Source: Thermoplasmata archaeon
GTDB taxonomy: Archaea; Thermoplasmatota; Penumbrarchaeia; JAEHCK01
Direction of reading: 5' to 3'
Assembly: GCA_020696345.1 (NCBI GenBank)
Contig: JAEHCK010000013.1
Span: 1 to 57,086, forward strand
DNA: 57,086 bases
Within the stretch, counting starts at the first letter, position 1. Every line of letters starts with the position of its first letter. Positions 27,525-35,845 of the stretch are shown here, piece by piece. A program made the position numbers and the translations under genes. The notes under the pieces are model-generated. The model saw only the letters and a list, made by a program, of their open reading frames with translations, ran no database searches and was not told where the DNA came from.

Positions 27525-28664
27525 TTATCTGGGTTCCAATTCTTCTTCCTGAAATGTAAGTATTGGTATCTCTTCATCCAGGCTTCTACCCGGTTCATAA
27601 TCGAACACTTTCTGTGCAGAACTTCCCACGGTTTTGTAAATGCTCAATAACGGAATATTTGCCGGGCAGCCCTGCTCGCACATACCGCAGGCAACACAGG
27701 ATAGAACCATATGATTGAATCTGGTTACATGGAACAGGAACACGTTACCCGGAAGCCTGGTTGCGCCTTTTAGCTGCGCATGCTTCAAGTATTTATCGGG
27801 TTCCAGGTTGAAAGTGGGCGATTCAAAGAAACATTCTTGACAATAACATATCGGGCATACGGTCATGCAGTTATGGCAGTTAATGCAGGATGAAAGCTCT
27901 TTCATGAAATTATCGAGGCCAGATATTCGTTCGCCAGTGTCTTTCATCATCTCCTGCGCTTTTGCTGAGCGGCTCTCTTGCAGTTTATTTATGGTTTCTA
28001 TCCGTTTCTTGTTTTGAGCTGCTGCTTTATCTTTATCATCAAATTTCAATTTAAGGGGTTCAATGAGTTGTTGACCGGCGGTTGATGTAACGCCCAATAG
28101 AAATTGCTTTTTCAGATCGAGCTTAGAGCCGTATAATCCGATGACGATATCTGCAACCCCTGGTGTAAAATGCTCGCATGTTTGACAGGCGGTTCTCAAT
28201 AATTTATGCTCTTTCAGATCTTTGAAGGTTGATAATAGCTCTTCGCTGCCGCTCAATTCGTCCAAAGCCTGGACCGGTACCGTGCCCGGGCAGTCGATCC
28301 CGATTATTATGAGGCTCTCGGAATTGGCCTGCTTGAGCTTCTCCAGCTCAACCAGCGCGCGTATCTCGCACGGCTTTCCCACAACTGCCACCTTTTTCTG
28401 TGTGGGTGCCAGGCGCGTGAAGTCAGAGACCGATCTTGACATGTTCACGGGCATGATGGGTGCCAGCGGATTGGCTGTTGCGAGCTCGGCAGGGTCGGTG
28501 ACCAGTGCGGGAAAGAAACCATCACCAACCGGTAATTTTTTTGGTATGATGATGCCTTCCAGGTCGGTTTTTGATAATAGATCACTCAGCAACGAGTTGA
28601 TGGATCCGACTAAACTACCCTCAACTTTGATGAGCGAATATTTCTTTTTAAATTCTTCAGCCAT
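27525..28664 (-). CDS. FrhB/FdhB-like F420- or flavin-dependent electron-transfer subunit
   Basis: 379 residues of the coenzyme F420 hydrogenase/formate dehydrogenase beta-subunit family. VAVVGKPCEIRAL and GIDCPGT are the conserved flavin/F420-domain strings, and CQTCEHFTPGVADIVIG matches the conserved cysteine loop of the family. Two ferredoxin motifs lie in the C-terminal half, CINCHNCMTVCPICYC (about 250) and CVACGMCEQGCP (about 322). Family members oxidise F420H2 or pass electrons from a dehydrogenase. It starts 30 nt downstream of the MvhD gene on the same strand; ATG 28664. Which cofactor it uses cannot be told from sequence. Confidence 0.85.
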   Translation of the reverse strand: MAEEFKKKYSLIKVEGSLVGSINSLLSDLLSKTDLEGIIIPKKLPVGDGFFPALVTDPAELATANPLAPIMPVNMSRSVSDFTRLAPTQKKVAVVGKPCEIRALVELEKLKQANSESLIIIGIDCPGTVPVQALDELSGSEELLSTFKDLKEHKLLRTACQTCEHFTPGVADIVIGLYGSKLDLKKQFLLGVTSTAGQQLIEPLKLKFDDKDKAAAQNKKRIETINKLQESRSAKAQEMMKDTGERISGLDNFMKELSSCINCHNCMTVCPICYCQECFFESPTFNLEPDKYLKHAQLKGATRLPGNVFLFHVTRFNHMVLSCVACGMCEQGCPANIPLLSIYKTVGSSAQKVFDYEPGRSLDEEIPILTFQEEELEPR

Positions 28665-28693
28665 CTTTCTTCACACCGAAATTTGTAATTCAA

Positions 28694-29128
28694 TTATAGG
28701 GACCAATTCTTGGTCATGGGGTTGGGCCCGAGCTTCTTGAGTTCATCGGTCATTTCTTTTACCGTATCTGCGAACTTTCGACCTTCATCGGCGCCGATCC
28801 ACCGCAACCATACACGGTCGTTCTCAAGACCCAATGTATCCAAAATATCTTTAAGAAGCGAAATCCGCCTGCGCGCCTTGTAATTGCCTGACACATAATG
28901 GCAGTCCCCCGGGTGACAGCCCGCAACAAGTACTCCATCGGCGCCGTTCAACAATGCACGTACGATATATGTATTGTCCACCGAGCCTGTGCACATCACA
29001 CGGATAATGCGTATATTTGGTGGGTATTGTATTCGCGTGGTCCCTGCCAGATCGGCAGCCGATGATGAACACCATTTGCACAGGAAGCCCACGATCTTTG
29101 GTTCGAATTTGCTTTTTGGATTTACCAT
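28694..29128 (-). CDS. mvhD: MvhD/FlpD-type [2Fe-2S] electron-transfer protein
   Basis: 144 residues, the usual size. The cysteine strings match the family: FLCKWCSSSAADLAG, VMCTGSVD, and VAGCHPGDCHY, followed by the RWIGADEGRKFA end. MvhD carries electrons between a hydrogenase or dehydrogenase module and heterodisulfide reductase HdrA in methanogens and related archaea. ATG 29128 is preceded by GGAG at 9 nt. It is the first gene of the transcript leading into the FrhB-like gene. No HdrA gene is in the window. Confidence 0.92.
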   Translation of the reverse strand: MVNPKSKFEPKIVGFLCKWCSSSAADLAGTTRIQYPPNIRIIRVMCTGSVDNTYIVRALLNGADGVLVAGCHPGDCHYVSGNYKARRRISLLKDILDTLGLENDRVWLRWIGADEGRKFADTVKEMTDELKKLGPNPMTKNWSL

Positions 29129-29380
29129 TATTCATTGCTCCATAATGATCTAATGAATGGTTATATTGTGTTGATTTTCAAATCCCAATTTTGAATTTGG
29201 GTTTTTATATTTCATTTGGATTTAGGATTTCTCAAACATCTATAATTTATCGATTAAATGGGGATGGAAATTTTCGTATTTAAAATTTCATAAAAACGAT
29301 AGATAATAGTTTGAATCTAGAAATATAATCTCAGATTCTGTTGATTAAAAATCCAAATTTTTTTTTTAAATCCATTTTAC

Positions 29381-29563
29381 CTATATTGAAGGGTCGATCA
29401 CCCCGGGTTCAAAATAATTGATCTCTGTTTTACAATCCGGGCAGGTGGTCGTTCTCTTTTTCGGTTTTAGTTCGAACATTCTCCAGCTTTTTGGGATATC
29501 CACCTTGTTTTTACATTTTGGACAGATCACGAAATCCGGCCAGGGTATGAAATCTTCGGTCAT
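29381..29563 (-). CDS. Small zinc-ribbon protein
   Basis: About 60 residues with two knuckles, CPKCKNKVDIP and CPDCKTEINYF, 23 residues apart, making one zinc ribbon. The end EPGVIDPSI is repeated in a broken copy at 29942-30008. ATG 29563 is chosen; a TTG at 29578 would add five residues. It follows the other zinc-ribbon gene with only a few nucleotides between, so the two are cotranscribed. Function is unknown. Confidence 0.7.
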   Translation of the reverse strand: MTEDFIPWPDFVICPKCKNKVDIPKSWRMFELKPKKRTTTCPDCKTEINYFEPGVIDPSI

Positions 29564-29581
29564 ATTATACACTTTCAATAA

Positions 29582-29794
29582 TTATTCTTTCAATATCTTT
29601 TTCAATTCTTTCGGATCGATATATGATTCAATATATCCACAATTCTTGCACACATAGCTAAAAACTCTTGGAGGCAACTTGGTCATTTTTTTCTTTTCAG
29701 CTTTAAAACTGAGTTCAACACCGCCGATGCTGCCCGAGACCATGGTTCCAAACTCCCAGAGATCTTGCTTACTGCATTTTGGACATTGGTTCAT
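29582..29794 (-). CDS. Small zinc-ribbon protein
   Basis: 70 residues. CPKCSKQDLWEF near the start and CKNCGYIESYID near residue 50 form a zinc ribbon around a beta-rich middle. ATG 29794 has AGGTGG 8 nt upstream. First gene of a two-gene unit with the next zinc-ribbon protein. Proteins of this kind are often seen in archaea without known role. Confidence 0.72.
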   Translation of the reverse strand: MNQCPKCSKQDLWEFGTMVSGSIGGVELSFKAEKKKMTKLPPRVFSYVCKNCGYIESYIDPKELKKILKE

Positions 29795-29820
29795 GATGAT
29801 TCCACCTTTTTAAGTAACCT

Positions 29821-29870
29821 AAGCTTCCCACCCTGAAAACATTATCGTCCTTTGGATATAAATATTTTGT
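29821..29870 (+). repeat. Hairpin repeat family, copy 1 (partial)
   Basis: Matches the 5' part of the full copies at 54911 and 55785: AAGCTTCCCACCCTGAAAAC, then TCC-TTT-GGA hairpin, then ATATAAATATTTTG. The outer arms AAAACATT/AATATTTT pair. It lies between the zinc-ribbon genes and the Fic gene. Confidence 0.55.
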
Positions 29871-29941
29871 CAAGAATTACTCTATGATATGGAGATTCAG
29901 GTTTAGAGCTTAGAAATTAATCTTAACTTTCAAAAAATCAG

Positions 29942-30008
29942 ATTGAAGGATTGATCACCCCTGGTTCAATTTATTTGAACGGGTTTTCACATTCCCGGCA
30001 AATGGTTT
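29942..30008 (-). pseudogene. Broken copy of the end of a zinc-ribbon gene
   Basis: On the minus strand this reads ICRECENPFK, a stop, then IEPGVINPSI and stop, which aligns with TCPDCKTEINYFEPGVIDPSI, the end of the intact gene at 29381. DNA similarity is plain (ATTGAAGGATTGATCACCCC versus ATTGAAGGGTCGATCACCCC). The in-frame stop and absence of the rest show a decayed duplication. Confidence 0.72.
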
Positions 30009-30016
30009 AAGTAAAT

Positions 30017-30117
30017 AGAAAAAACCGCAGATGAACGCCGATAAACACGGATACAAATTATTATTTGTTATCCATATCTCTGTTTATCTGTGTTCATCCG
30101 CGGTTACCTTTTTTCTA
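30017..30117. repeat. Long imperfect inverted repeat (ACCGCAGATGAACGC type)
   Basis: AGAAAAAACCGCAGATGAAC with GCCGATAAACACGGAT on the left pairs imperfectly with ATCCATATCTCTGTTTATCT and GTGTTCATCCGCGGTTACC followed by TTTTTTCT on the right, around a loop of about 17 nt. Sequences of this kind recur in many prokaryotic genomes as small hairpin elements. No gene. Confidence 0.7.
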
Positions 30118-30225
30118 TAAATCCTTTTAACCCATTTCCAAGCACTGATTTTTAATATATCAAGTATTCCTGCCATGGGATGAAGTCTTCTTTCTTTCGT
30201 TAATAACGAAATTTCCTCAAAGTCG

Positions 30226-31353
30226 TCAGCGCTGCCGAAGTTTATCAATAATTTTATCCAACGGATCTGCAAAACGATATCGCTTACTCTTGGTCGCACC
30301 TTTTTTTTCTAGTGCACCTAGATCTACCAACTCTGTTAATCGTGTTCTCAACACGTAATCACTGATCTGCCTGCACCATTGTTTTGCAAATTCAAGATTG
30401 AACCAATTCTTATACTGCCTGGCCATTACCAATATTCTTCTCGAGGTTTCATCCAAACCACTGCTTAGCAGGTCCTTTTCGCGATATTTTTCCACAGCGT
30501 CTTGATAGCTGGTTAACACGGCTTTTGAAAAATGCCGGATCAATTCTTGATAATCTCCGGCATGGTCTGTTTTGGCGAGCAATTCATAATACCCTTCGGT
30601 ATCATCAACAATATTTCGTTCTATCAAACATAATTGTGAATTTGGCAAGTTGTGGTGCTCCAGATATAAATGAAACAACGATCTCCCTGTCCTGCCGTTG
30701 CCATCAACAAATGGGTGTATACTTTCAAATTCATGAAAGAATATTGCACCTGCTATTACAGGATATATACCCGGACCAGAATAATTCAACCAATGTATCA
30801 ATGAGTCCAATTCTTCTTCAATGTGTTTGGGTGGTGCTGGGATAAACAATTCCTGGCCAGAGGTTGACTCGATGGAAGATATAAAATCTCTGAATTCCCC
30901 CGGTCTTGCGTCATCGGCACCTTGTAGCAGTAAATTATGTATCTCTTTTACATGGCCGGTTGTCCAAGATTCGGTATAGCTCGATAGCAGGTATGTGAAT
31001 AAATGGCTCATTATCTCTTGCCTGGCAAAATCTAATTCTTTTTCATTGGCACCTTCTTCAAAAACCCCTTTTGTGAATCGTTTTACATCTGATCTTGATA
31101 ATGGATTTCCTTCCAGCTTTGTGGAGATATGAATATTTGATGAATATGCTTCAATTATCAATTCGAAATAATCTTTTTCCGATAAGATGTATCTATTGAG
31201 TTCCGAATCCAATCGAAATATTTCAATATTCCAGTTTGCTATTTCATTTGACACGATGATAGTTGGATCAAACGGGATCTTCCGCTTATGTTTTATTGGA
31301 TATCCAAAGTTTTTAGAGGTCATTATCATAATAAATTGATATAATCGCCTCAT
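30226..31353 (-). CDS. Fic-family protein (probable AMP-transferase)
   Basis: 375 residues. The Fic core motif HPFVDGNGRTGR (213-224) carries the catalytic His and the anion-binding residues. An inhibitory motif of the S/T-x3-E-G type, STKLEG (77-82), lies in the N-terminal part, as in class II Fic proteins that restrain their own activity. The C-terminus (about 300-370) looks like a winged helix. Fic enzymes move AMP or another nucleotide moiety to target protein hydroxyls. ATG 31353 is assumed; ATG 31323 is an alternative. It stands alone between repeat-family copies 1 and 2. Confidence 0.88.
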   Translation of the reverse strand: MRRLYQFIMIMTSKNFGYPIKHKRKIPFDPTIIVSNEIANWNIEIFRLDSELNRYILSEKDYFELIIEAYSSNIHISTKLEGNPLSRSDVKRFTKGVFEEGANEKELDFARQEIMSHLFTYLLSSYTESWTTGHVKEIHNLLLQGADDARPGEFRDFISSIESTSGQELFIPAPPKHIEEELDSLIHWLNYSGPGIYPVIAGAIFFHEFESIHPFVDGNGRTGRSLFHLYLEHHNLPNSQLCLIERNIVDDTEGYYELLAKTDHAGDYQELIRHFSKAVLTSYQDAVEKYREKDLLSSGLDETSRRILVMARQYKNWFNLEFAKQWCRQISDYVLRTRLTELVDLGALEKKGATKSKRYRFADPLDKIIDKLRQR

Positions 31354-31440
31354 AGTATTTATGCATTTCGCTATTATGCTAATCTATTGTGATAATCGAT
31401 TGAGGTAGTTCCGAGCGCATAAAATCCGAACAACAACTCT

Positions 31441-31512
31441 GAAACCAATATCACCCTGTAGGGATAAAGGTTTTGCCACTCCATTCTCAGGCGAATTTCT
31501 CTTTGTTCATGA
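31441..31512 (+). repeat. Hairpin repeat family, copy 2 (partial)
   Basis: GAAACCAATATCA, then the hairpin CCC-TGTA-GGG, then ATAAAGGTTTTGCCACTCC and TTCTCAGGCGAATTTCTC. Nearly the same as copy 4 at 34526, and the outer arms AAACC/GGTTT pair. No gene lies in 31373-31557. Confidence 0.75.
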
Positions 31513-31557
31513 TCACATCATACAGGTGGAATTAAGGAAAGCAAGCCATTGTGTTTA

Positions 31558-32895
31558 TTAAGCCCCCTTTAGTAGATCAGTCTGCTTCAATAAAATGTTA
31601 ACAGAACCCGCTACACCTTCAGCCATTGAAGTACCAATAGGTTTACAACCATCACCTACAAGATATAATCCTTTAATTGGTGTGGAAACTTTTACATCAT
31701 CTCCTTGCATTGCTCTATTTACGGGCCATGTATCTTTAAATATTCCTATACTTAGTATATCTTCATATTCGAAGCTTGGACCCAATATTTGTTCCAGATC
31801 TGTTATACCCATTTCAACCTCTCGTTTTGTATCTTCACTTTTCATTATTCCATGAGCTATGAGAAGGTTACTGCCTTTAGGTGCCAATGACCTATCACCA
31901 TTTGATACCACCGAGAAACCACCGATCCTCAAAGCTTGTAATGGAAAAACTACACCAGCATCTTTAACTGGAGGCTTCTTGACTTTCACATGAAATTTGA
32001 ATCCCGTTGCTTCCCGAATATTTTTGATGTTTCGCCAAAACATATCATCTTTTTCATCGTTCGGAAGAAGATTTAGTGTAGCTTTTGGTCCAATGTCAGA
32101 AACTATGTTTTTTGTCATCAATTCCATCTTGTCCCTTTCATTATTGCCTGAGCCATGGCTGATCGTTGACGAAACCTCAACACCTTTAACCACTCTATCG
32201 GTTAATAGAATTTTATTTGCTGTAATATTGGTCCTTAGATCGATATTTCCTTTAGCGATCAATTCACCCAACCTTTTAGTTACAAGGCCACAGCCACCCA
32301 TAATTAATCCTGGTTTCCAATATCGAATGAAACTTCGGCTTACATAGCCCAGATGATAGGCAGGTATTTCATCCAGATCGAGACTTAATGTGAAGTTAGC
32401 GAATTTTCTGAGATGAGCAATTGTGTCTTCCGAGACTTTTCCTTCGTTTAAATATTCAATAGCTGAATATGTGTCCGGTCGACCATCCCGAACATACTTT
32501 GCTGTTGCACCAACTACTTTGAAACGATCTCTAAGAACCGAACCAAAATAACTGGGTATGCCTTTTTTTACCTGTATCTCATTTCCAATTTTTCTAAGAA
32601 AATAATTATTTTTAAGTTTGGAAATTGGATGGTGGATCAGTCCCTTTAACATCTTTCCCATAGGTCCTGTGCTTCCGTGCGGTACCAGGTGTAGAGCACC
32701 AGTACTGATCTTGAAGCCGTTATATGGAATACTTGTAAACCGCCCACCAATGAAGCCCATACGTTCAATGATGCAAACCTTTTTACCTGTATTTACCAAG
32801 TTGGCTGCAGTAAGCAAACCTCCTATGCCTGCACCGATGATTATTATATCATATTCATCGTCAAATTTCAAATATCTATTGTCCGGACCACTCAT
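31558..32895 (-). CDS. FAD-dependent oxidoreductase of the phytoene desaturase/amine oxidase superfamily
   Basis: 445 residues. The N-terminal dinucleotide fold YDIIIIGAGIGGLLTAANL and the IIERMGFIGGR segment bind FAD, and the C-terminal GLYLVGDGCKPIGTSMAEGV closes the FAD site; the middle resembles phytoene desaturases and isoprenoid saturases. A possible role is reduction or desaturation of an isoprenoid or quinone side chain; the substrate cannot be told. Its ATG overlaps the stop of the upstream ferredoxin gene by 4 nt, so the ferredoxin is its likely redox partner. Confidence 0.83.
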   Translation of the reverse strand: MSGPDNRYLKFDDEYDIIIIGAGIGGLLTAANLVNTGKKVCIIERMGFIGGRFTSIPYNGFKISTGALHLVPHGSTGPMGKMLKGLIHHPISKLKNNYFLRKIGNEIQVKKGIPSYFGSVLRDRFKVVGATAKYVRDGRPDTYSAIEYLNEGKVSEDTIAHLRKFANFTLSLDLDEIPAYHLGYVSRSFIRYWKPGLIMGGCGLVTKRLGELIAKGNIDLRTNITANKILLTDRVVKGVEVSSTISHGSGNNERDKMELMTKNIVSDIGPKATLNLLPNDEKDDMFWRNIKNIREATGFKFHVKVKKPPVKDAGVVFPLQALRIGGFSVVSNGDRSLAPKGSNLLIAHGIMKSEDTKREVEMGITDLEQILGPSFEYEDILSIGIFKDTWPVNRAMQGDDVKVSTPIKGLYLVGDGCKPIGTSMAEGVAGSVNILLKQTDLLKGA

Positions 32896-33074
32896 TTTTT
32901 ACCCCCTGTTGAAACGATAGCGCCGGTCGGACAATAGGATTGACACATATTACAATCGGTACATAGCTCCGATGAGATCTTCAAGATCATATTCAGATCA
33001 CTGGTGATTGCTTCATTTTTACAAACGAGATAACAATAACCGCACCCTGTGCAATATTGAGAAAAAATTTCCAT
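32892..33074 (-). CDS. 2[4Fe-4S] ferredoxin
   Basis: 60 residues with two cluster motifs, CTGCGYCYLVCKNEA and CTDCNMCQSYCPTGA. The first ends in CK rather than CP. Translationally coupled to the FAD oxidoreductase through a 4-nt ATGA overlap. ATG 33074 has GAGG a few nucleotides upstream. It probably supplies or receives electrons for that enzyme. Confidence 0.9.
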   Translation of the reverse strand: MEIFSQYCTGCGYCYLVCKNEAITSDLNMILKISSELCTDCNMCQSYCPTGAIVSTGGKK

Positions 33075-33117
33075 TCAGTCATCCTCATACATAAAGTCAA
33101 ATTGTTTTGGATCGAAT

Positions 33118-33483
33118 CTATTGATTATTTGGATTAAGGGGATATTGGTTTTGGAGTTTTTGGTATAATTTTTCTGTTTCCTTTTTTGCTTTGAATGTGG
33201 TTATTGCTCCTTTAATGAAATATGCTGTTTGTTGTTTGTTCTGTGGGTCAATGTAATCTATTTTGATATATGGCACCCCCTTGGTTGCAAAATGTTTTGG
33301 TTCATATAAACTGATTTCTTTTAATGGGTTCATTACGAAATTGATCTTCTTTCCAAAATATACGATTTCTTGTGGTCTTAGGATTAAATTTCCTCTCTCG
33401 GAATAAACCATCAATCGTGTAAATGCTTTATCCACTCTGTCAGATTTTTCAAACCATACTCCAGTTATATGTTCTTCTTGCAT
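33118..33483 (-). CDS. PH/GRAM-like small protein
   Basis: 121 residues, mostly beta strands followed by a terminal helix (about 95-112), which fits a PH/GRAM-type fold. No signal or membrane segment. It is 4 nt downstream of a small membrane protein gene and the pair is probably cotranscribed. Similar beta-rich domains occur in the membrane proteins at 33801 and 55205. No specific function recognised. Confidence 0.6.
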   Translation of the reverse strand: MQEEHITGVWFEKSDRVDKAFTRLMVYSERGNLILRPQEIVYFGKKINFVMNPLKEISLYEPKHFATKGVPYIKIDYIDPQNKQQTAYFIKGAITTFKAKKETEKLYQKLQNQYPLNPNNQ

Positions 33484-33487
33484 ATAT

Positions 33488-33670
33488 TTATCTCCGTTTT
33501 TTTATGATTATAATACTTATCTCAATGATCAAAATAAAGATGAAAAATATTAAGAGACCATTATTTCCGATTGAAATTCCAGCTATTATCAGAATAATAA
33601 TAATTATTATTAAGAAGATAGGGAAATTGGATGGCTTGTTTTTGTTAGATGCCATATCAGGATTTGCCAT
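33488..33670 (-). CDS. Small membrane protein with two helices
   Basis: 60 residues. A polar start of 15 residues is followed by two isoleucine-rich membrane helices (about 17-34 and 38-55) and a KKRR end. It starts just upstream of the PH-like gene. No family recognised; sequence is low in complexity, so confidence is moderate. Confidence 0.55.
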   Translation of the reverse strand: MANPDMASNKNKPSNFPIFLIIIIIILIIAGISIGNNGLLIFFIFILIIEISIIIIKKRR

Positions 33671-33699
33671 TTAAAACACCGTTCATCATTAAGGAGTTC

Positions 33700-33803
33700 C
33701 TTTTACCTCTCGACCAAAGCACCACCTCAACAAACCTTTTATTGATTTCTGAGTATAAACGGTTTGCGCCACCTCATTTTTAACAGTCGGCGTTATTGAT
33801 TTA
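33700..33803 (+). repeat. Hairpin repeat family, copy 3 (partial)
   Basis: CAAACC and GGTTTG arms pair perfectly around a 26-nt loop, followed by CGCCACCTCATTTTTAACAG, matching the same part of copy 7 (CGCCACCTCGTTTTCAACAT). It overlaps the stop of the next minus-strand gene. Confidence 0.68.
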
Positions 33804-34391
33804 AGACGGTAGTGCGCCCTTAAATGATTTTCTGTTCGAACATCCACACGTTAAAAATCGATTTTCATGTCCTTCTAGATAATCACTAATTATTTTTATA
33901 TTCTCCAGACTAGTACCTAGATCAACTATTGCAGTAGAGATAGAAGGTTTACTTGATACCTCAATGTGTGTTCTTTTATTGTCGATTTTATTTAATTTAA
34001 ATGCAACTACGCAAGGATTTCTATTCCATTTTATTCCTGTTCTTGCATCAATTAAACCCCGAGAACGATCTTCAGTTTTAATACGTCCTTTTTTTATTGA
34101 TTGCATAGATTGGAGGCAAAAATCGTAAGCTTTATTATACGGGATGTTTAGATCGAATTCTCGTGTTTGATGAGGATCCATTGTTTTATTGGATATTTCA
34201 AATCCCATTTGTTTGATTTCTTTTCGATGAAGGTACCTTGTAAAAAGAGATGTAAATGTTCCAAATAATAAACCAGAAAATAACCCCGTAAATAGTCCTT
34301 CTAAAAGTCCATATTCTATTGTATAAAACACTCCCATTAATATCCCAAAGAAAATTGAATAATATGAAAACAATTTTAGATATTGACTCAT
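33801..34391 (-). CDS. Membrane protein with two N-terminal helices and a cytoplasmic domain
   Basis: 196 residues. Two glycine/phenylalanine-rich helices (about 8-28 and 30-50), then a soluble alpha/beta domain (about 70-170) and a short cysteine-containing tail (CGCSNRK). The last codons enter repeat copy 3, so the natural end may have been changed by the repeat. It lies alone between repeat copies 3 and 4. No function recognised. Confidence 0.62.
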   Translation of the reverse strand: MSQYLKLFSYYSIFFGILMGVFYTIEYGLLEGLFTGLFSGLLFGTFTSLFTRYLHRKEIKQMGFEISNKTMDPHQTREFDLNIPYNKAYDFCLQSMQSIKKGRIKTEDRSRGLIDARTGIKWNRNPCVVAFKLNKIDNKRTHIEVSSKPSISTAIVDLGTSLENIKIISDYLEGHENRFLTCGCSNRKSFKGALPS

Positions 34392-34525
34392 ATTTTTACC
34401 TTCTAAAGATTGTTATATTTTAATGCCAATTTTTACTAATTCTTATTGTTTCAAATAACCAATTAATAACTACTAAACACTCATATAATTGCACATTCGA
34501 AACGGGCACACTATCTCTAATATTT

Positions 34526-34626
34526 TTGGCTCGTCGCCAAGCCCCATCCATTAAACCATTATCACCCTACGGGAATTAAGCTTTTTCCACTCCATTCTCA
34601 GGCGAATTTCTCTTTGTCCATGATTA
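34526..34626 (+). repeat. Hairpin repeat family, copy 4 (partial)
   Basis: CTCGTCGCCAAGCCCC, then AAACCATTATCA, hairpin CCC-TAC-GGG, AATTAAGCTTTTTCCACTCC and CAGGCGAATTTCTCTTTGTC. It joins the 5' block seen in copies 6 and 8 with the distal block of copy 2, which shows these are parts of one element. Confidence 0.75.
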
Positions 34627-34648
34627 AATATCACTGAAATATTTAAAA

Positions 34649-35206
34649 TTAGATTATATGTTCAACTAATATTTTTATACCTATGCCAATCAGGATCAAC
34701 CCACCAACGATTCCTATTTGATTTTTACAAAAGTGACCTAATTTATTTCCAATATAAACTCCGATAAATGATAAAATAAATGTAATGATACCAATTATTA
34801 TTACAGGGGTCCAGATCACGATCTCTAAAAAGGCAAAGCTTACTCCTACAGCCAAGGCATCAATGCTTGTAGCTATGGATAGTATTAACAAAACATAAAG
34901 ATTCATAATATTTGTTTCTTTTTTATCAGATCCTCTTTTAATTGAGTCATATATCATTTTACATCCGATTATACTTAGTAGTCCAAAGGCCGCCCAATGA
35001 TCAATATCGGAAATAAATTCTCTTAAATTATACCCCGCAAACCATCCCAAAATGGGCATAATGGCTTGAAAGCCACCGAAAAATATTGCAACCTTCAGCG
35101 CATTTTTAAATCTTTGATGTTTTATCGTAATTCCACTCGAAATAGATACCGCAAAAGCATCCATTGCCAAACCAAGCGCTATGAACATGATCGTCAGAAT
35201 ATGCAT
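34649..35206 (-). CDS. mntP: MntP-family manganese efflux pump
   Basis: About 185 residues, the usual length, with six membrane helices in two threefold repeats. The conserved acidic motifs ALGLAMDAFAVSISSG (helix 1) and SIATSIDALAVGVSFAF (helix 4) carry the metal-binding aspartates. It exports Mn2+ across the cell membrane. ATG 35206 is chosen because AGGCGG lies 5-10 nt upstream and the family starts here; a longer frame to 35293 overlaps the regulator gene. It follows the double winged-helix regulator by 19 nt, so it belongs to that operon. Confidence 0.9.
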   Translation of the reverse strand: MHILTIMFIALGLAMDAFAVSISSGITIKHQRFKNALKVAIFFGGFQAIMPILGWFAGYNLREFISDIDHWAAFGLLSIIGCKMIYDSIKRGSDKKETNIMNLYVLLILSIATSIDALAVGVSFAFLEIVIWTPVIIIGIITFILSFIGVYIGNKLGHFCKNQIGIVGGLILIGIGIKILVEHII

Positions 35207-35225
35207 TTGATCCGCCTTTATATCG

Positions 35226-35783
35226 TCATAATACTTCCACAAGATCCAGGATTCGATTTGACAATTCATCAAAGAAACCGGTTTTATAAACAACCACTAA
35301 GTGTATGATCCTATCAGGTTTATTAACATACAGTCCCATGTGAGACTTTGAGGTAAATCCGTCTGGCTTATCTTCAGAGTGCGCTCGCTCTTCGATAATA
35401 TTTTTATTATATAATTTCTTTAAATAAAAACTCGTCGTAGATTTCGCCCAACCAAGTTTTTGGGATAGTGTTTTATGTGATATCCCTGGGTTAAGGATCA
35501 AGGTTAAGAGCATTTTCCTAAGTTTATCGTTGCGTAACAAACTGGCTAGTTCTTTTTCTTCTTCACCTAGTTTTCCTTTAATAAAATATCTTGTAAAACC
35601 ACCTTCTTTTTTGGGATAGATCAGGTCGCTATGCTCTAATACATTTAGATGATATTCAAAAGAGCCCATGGAGATATTGAGTTTTCTATTTAGTTCTCGG
35701 AAATGGATGCCTGGGAATTTCTCTATTAATTGATATATTCGACGTCGATTTTCAAGATCTAAAGGTGAATCGTATAAACTCAT
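35226..35783 (-). CDS. Double winged-helix transcription regulator (locus A)
   Basis: 185 residues with two winged-helix domains: one at about 10-70 (FRELNRKLNISMGSFEYHL as recognition region) and one at about 85-145 (LSQKLGWAKSTTSFYLKKL), then a C-terminal segment PDRIIHLVVVYKTGFFDELS. The regulator at 51927 has the same layout and tail. It lies downstream of a small three-helix membrane protein and upstream of mntP on one transcript. It may act on the TRGTGCAAT boxes at 36175-36284; that is inference. ATG 35783. Confidence 0.83.
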   Translation of the reverse strand: MSLYDSPLDLENRRRIYQLIEKFPGIHFRELNRKLNISMGSFEYHLNVLEHSDLIYPKKEGGFTRYFIKGKLGEEEKELASLLRNDKLRKMLLTLILNPGISHKTLSQKLGWAKSTTSFYLKKLYNKNIIEERAHSEDKPDGFTSKSHMGLYVNKPDRIIHLVVVYKTGFFDELSNRILDLVEVL

Positions 35784-35845
35784 GAAATTTTCACACTACC
35801 TAGGATTATCTTAAATAAATAAAAAAAGATCAAGATCATTTGAAA

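Noticed and set aside
30084..30299. 71-residue minus-strand frame after the Fic gene
   Set aside because: It overlaps the Fic gene end and the hairpin repeat, and shows no recognisable domain or start signal.
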